From: 70-18 sp041691815
GTDB taxonomy: Bacteria > Pseudomonadota > Alphaproteobacteria > Acetobacterales > Acetobacteraceae
Assembly: GCA_041691815.1 (NCBI GenBank)
Contig: JBEPTZ010000092.1
Location: 1-17,405 of the forward strand
Reading direction: 5' to 3'
Length of the DNA: 17,405 nucleotides
Part shown: positions 17,227 to 17,405 of the stretch, one piece after another
Layout of the letters: every line of letters starts with the position of its first letter
How positions within the stretch are numbered: position 1 is the stretch's first letter
Translations under genes and position numbers: made by a program
Notes under the pieces: generated by a model
Told to the model about the DNA's origin: nothing
The model's input: only the letters and a program-made list of their open reading frames with translations
The model's database searches: none

Positions 17227-17405
17227 TCACCCCAGCCGCGCCAGCACATTGCGCACCGCAGTCGCCGTCCATGCGCCCCCCCCGAGCCGTCATAACCCCC
17301 CTTGATGGTTAGCTCTACGGCAGCCTGAGCGAGGCTCAGGCCGCCCGACCCGGTAGCGTCCGCGGAGGTGGTGGAAATTCGGCCGCCGTGAGGGTGTAGG
17401 CGGAG
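17227..17405 (-). pseudogene. C-terminal remnant of a serine recombinase (cut by window edge, frameshifted)
   Basis: Reading the minus strand from the edge, one frame gives GLSLAQAAVELTIKGGYDG. After a run of eight G (17276-17283 on the plus strand as C) a second frame gives AWTATAVRNVLARLG and a stop at 17227-17229. Joined, they match the helix-turn-helix end of large serine recombinases/resolvases (SL-x-x-IA-x-x-L-x-x-x-G ... GG-x-W-x-A-x-x-VRNVLARL). Six or nine G would restore one frame. The start lies outside the window and the part before residue GLSL is not recognisable. It may be a decayed recombinase of the island, or an intact gene if the G run was miscounted. The reading rests on pattern memory. 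Confidence 0.45.

Larger units (their letters stand above)
12842..17405. mobile_element. Probable genomic island or remnant downstream of tRNA-Thr
   Basis: From the tRNA 3' end onward the DNA changes character. GC falls, with A/T-rich stretches such as 13636-13740, and genes become sparse with gaps of 400-680 bases. Accessory HTH and small-protein genes replace core genes, frame-broken fragments appear, and a serine-recombinase-like tail stands at the right edge. No repeated tRNA 3' segment (attR) is found within the window, so the right boundary is either beyond 17405 or lost. No intact integrase gene is visible next to the tRNA. Confidence 0.5.

Noticed and set aside
12842..17405. CRISPR array or intact insertion sequence in the island
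   Set aside because: No series of regularly spaced repeats and no full transposase or paired terminal inverted repeats were found.

Overview
The window looks like chromosomal DNA from a high-GC alphaproteobacterium, most plausibly an Acetobacteraceae member. The support is GC-rich coding bias, a MipZ-type division ATPase, ccmA-ccmB divergent from an acnA-type aconitase, a two-domain malic enzyme, and T/A-rich multi-hairpin intergenic repeats of a kind I associate with acetic-acid-bacteria relatives. The lineage is inferred, not proven.

Left part (1-12841) is ordinary core genome. It holds the N-terminal part of mutS (minus, cut by the window edge), maeB (plus) and a three-gene sugar-type ABC importer operon (substrate-binding protein plus two permeases, with no ATPase gene in view). 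A minus-strand cluster ccmA-ccmB-DMT transporter follows, divergent from acnA (plus), then mipZ (plus) and a tRNA-Thr(CGT) gene. Two copies of one ~120-bp intergenic element, each made of three consecutive hairpins, sit at 6602-6720 (between converging genes) and 11727-11849 (between acnA and mipZ). They share sequence blocks, and the pairing is preserved partly by wobble and covarying positions.

Right part (12842-17405) begins exactly at the 3' end of the tRNA and looks like a decayed or small genomic island. It has lower GC, long gene-poor stretches, frame-broken fragments and accessory genes. Two paralogous minus-strand XRE-like small proteins (13261-13635 and 14184-14597) lie apart from each other. 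A compact plus-strand operon follows: a 335-aa HTH protein, a 100-aa protein with DUF4258/RelE-fold-like features, and a 173-aa protein of unknown function. The first two overlap by 4 bp and the last two are 2 bp apart. The window ends in what looks like the C-terminus of a serine recombinase on the minus strand, broken at a run of eight G.

Functionally the left half covers housekeeping work: mismatch repair, gluconeogenic/anaplerotic malate use, sugar uptake, cytochrome c maturation, the TCA cycle and cell-division placement. The island operon at 15278-17108 is the best candidate here for an undescribed system. Its layout (regulator, small RNase-fold-like protein, unknown partner) resembles toxin-antitoxin or defence-type modules, but no activity can be read directly from the sequence.
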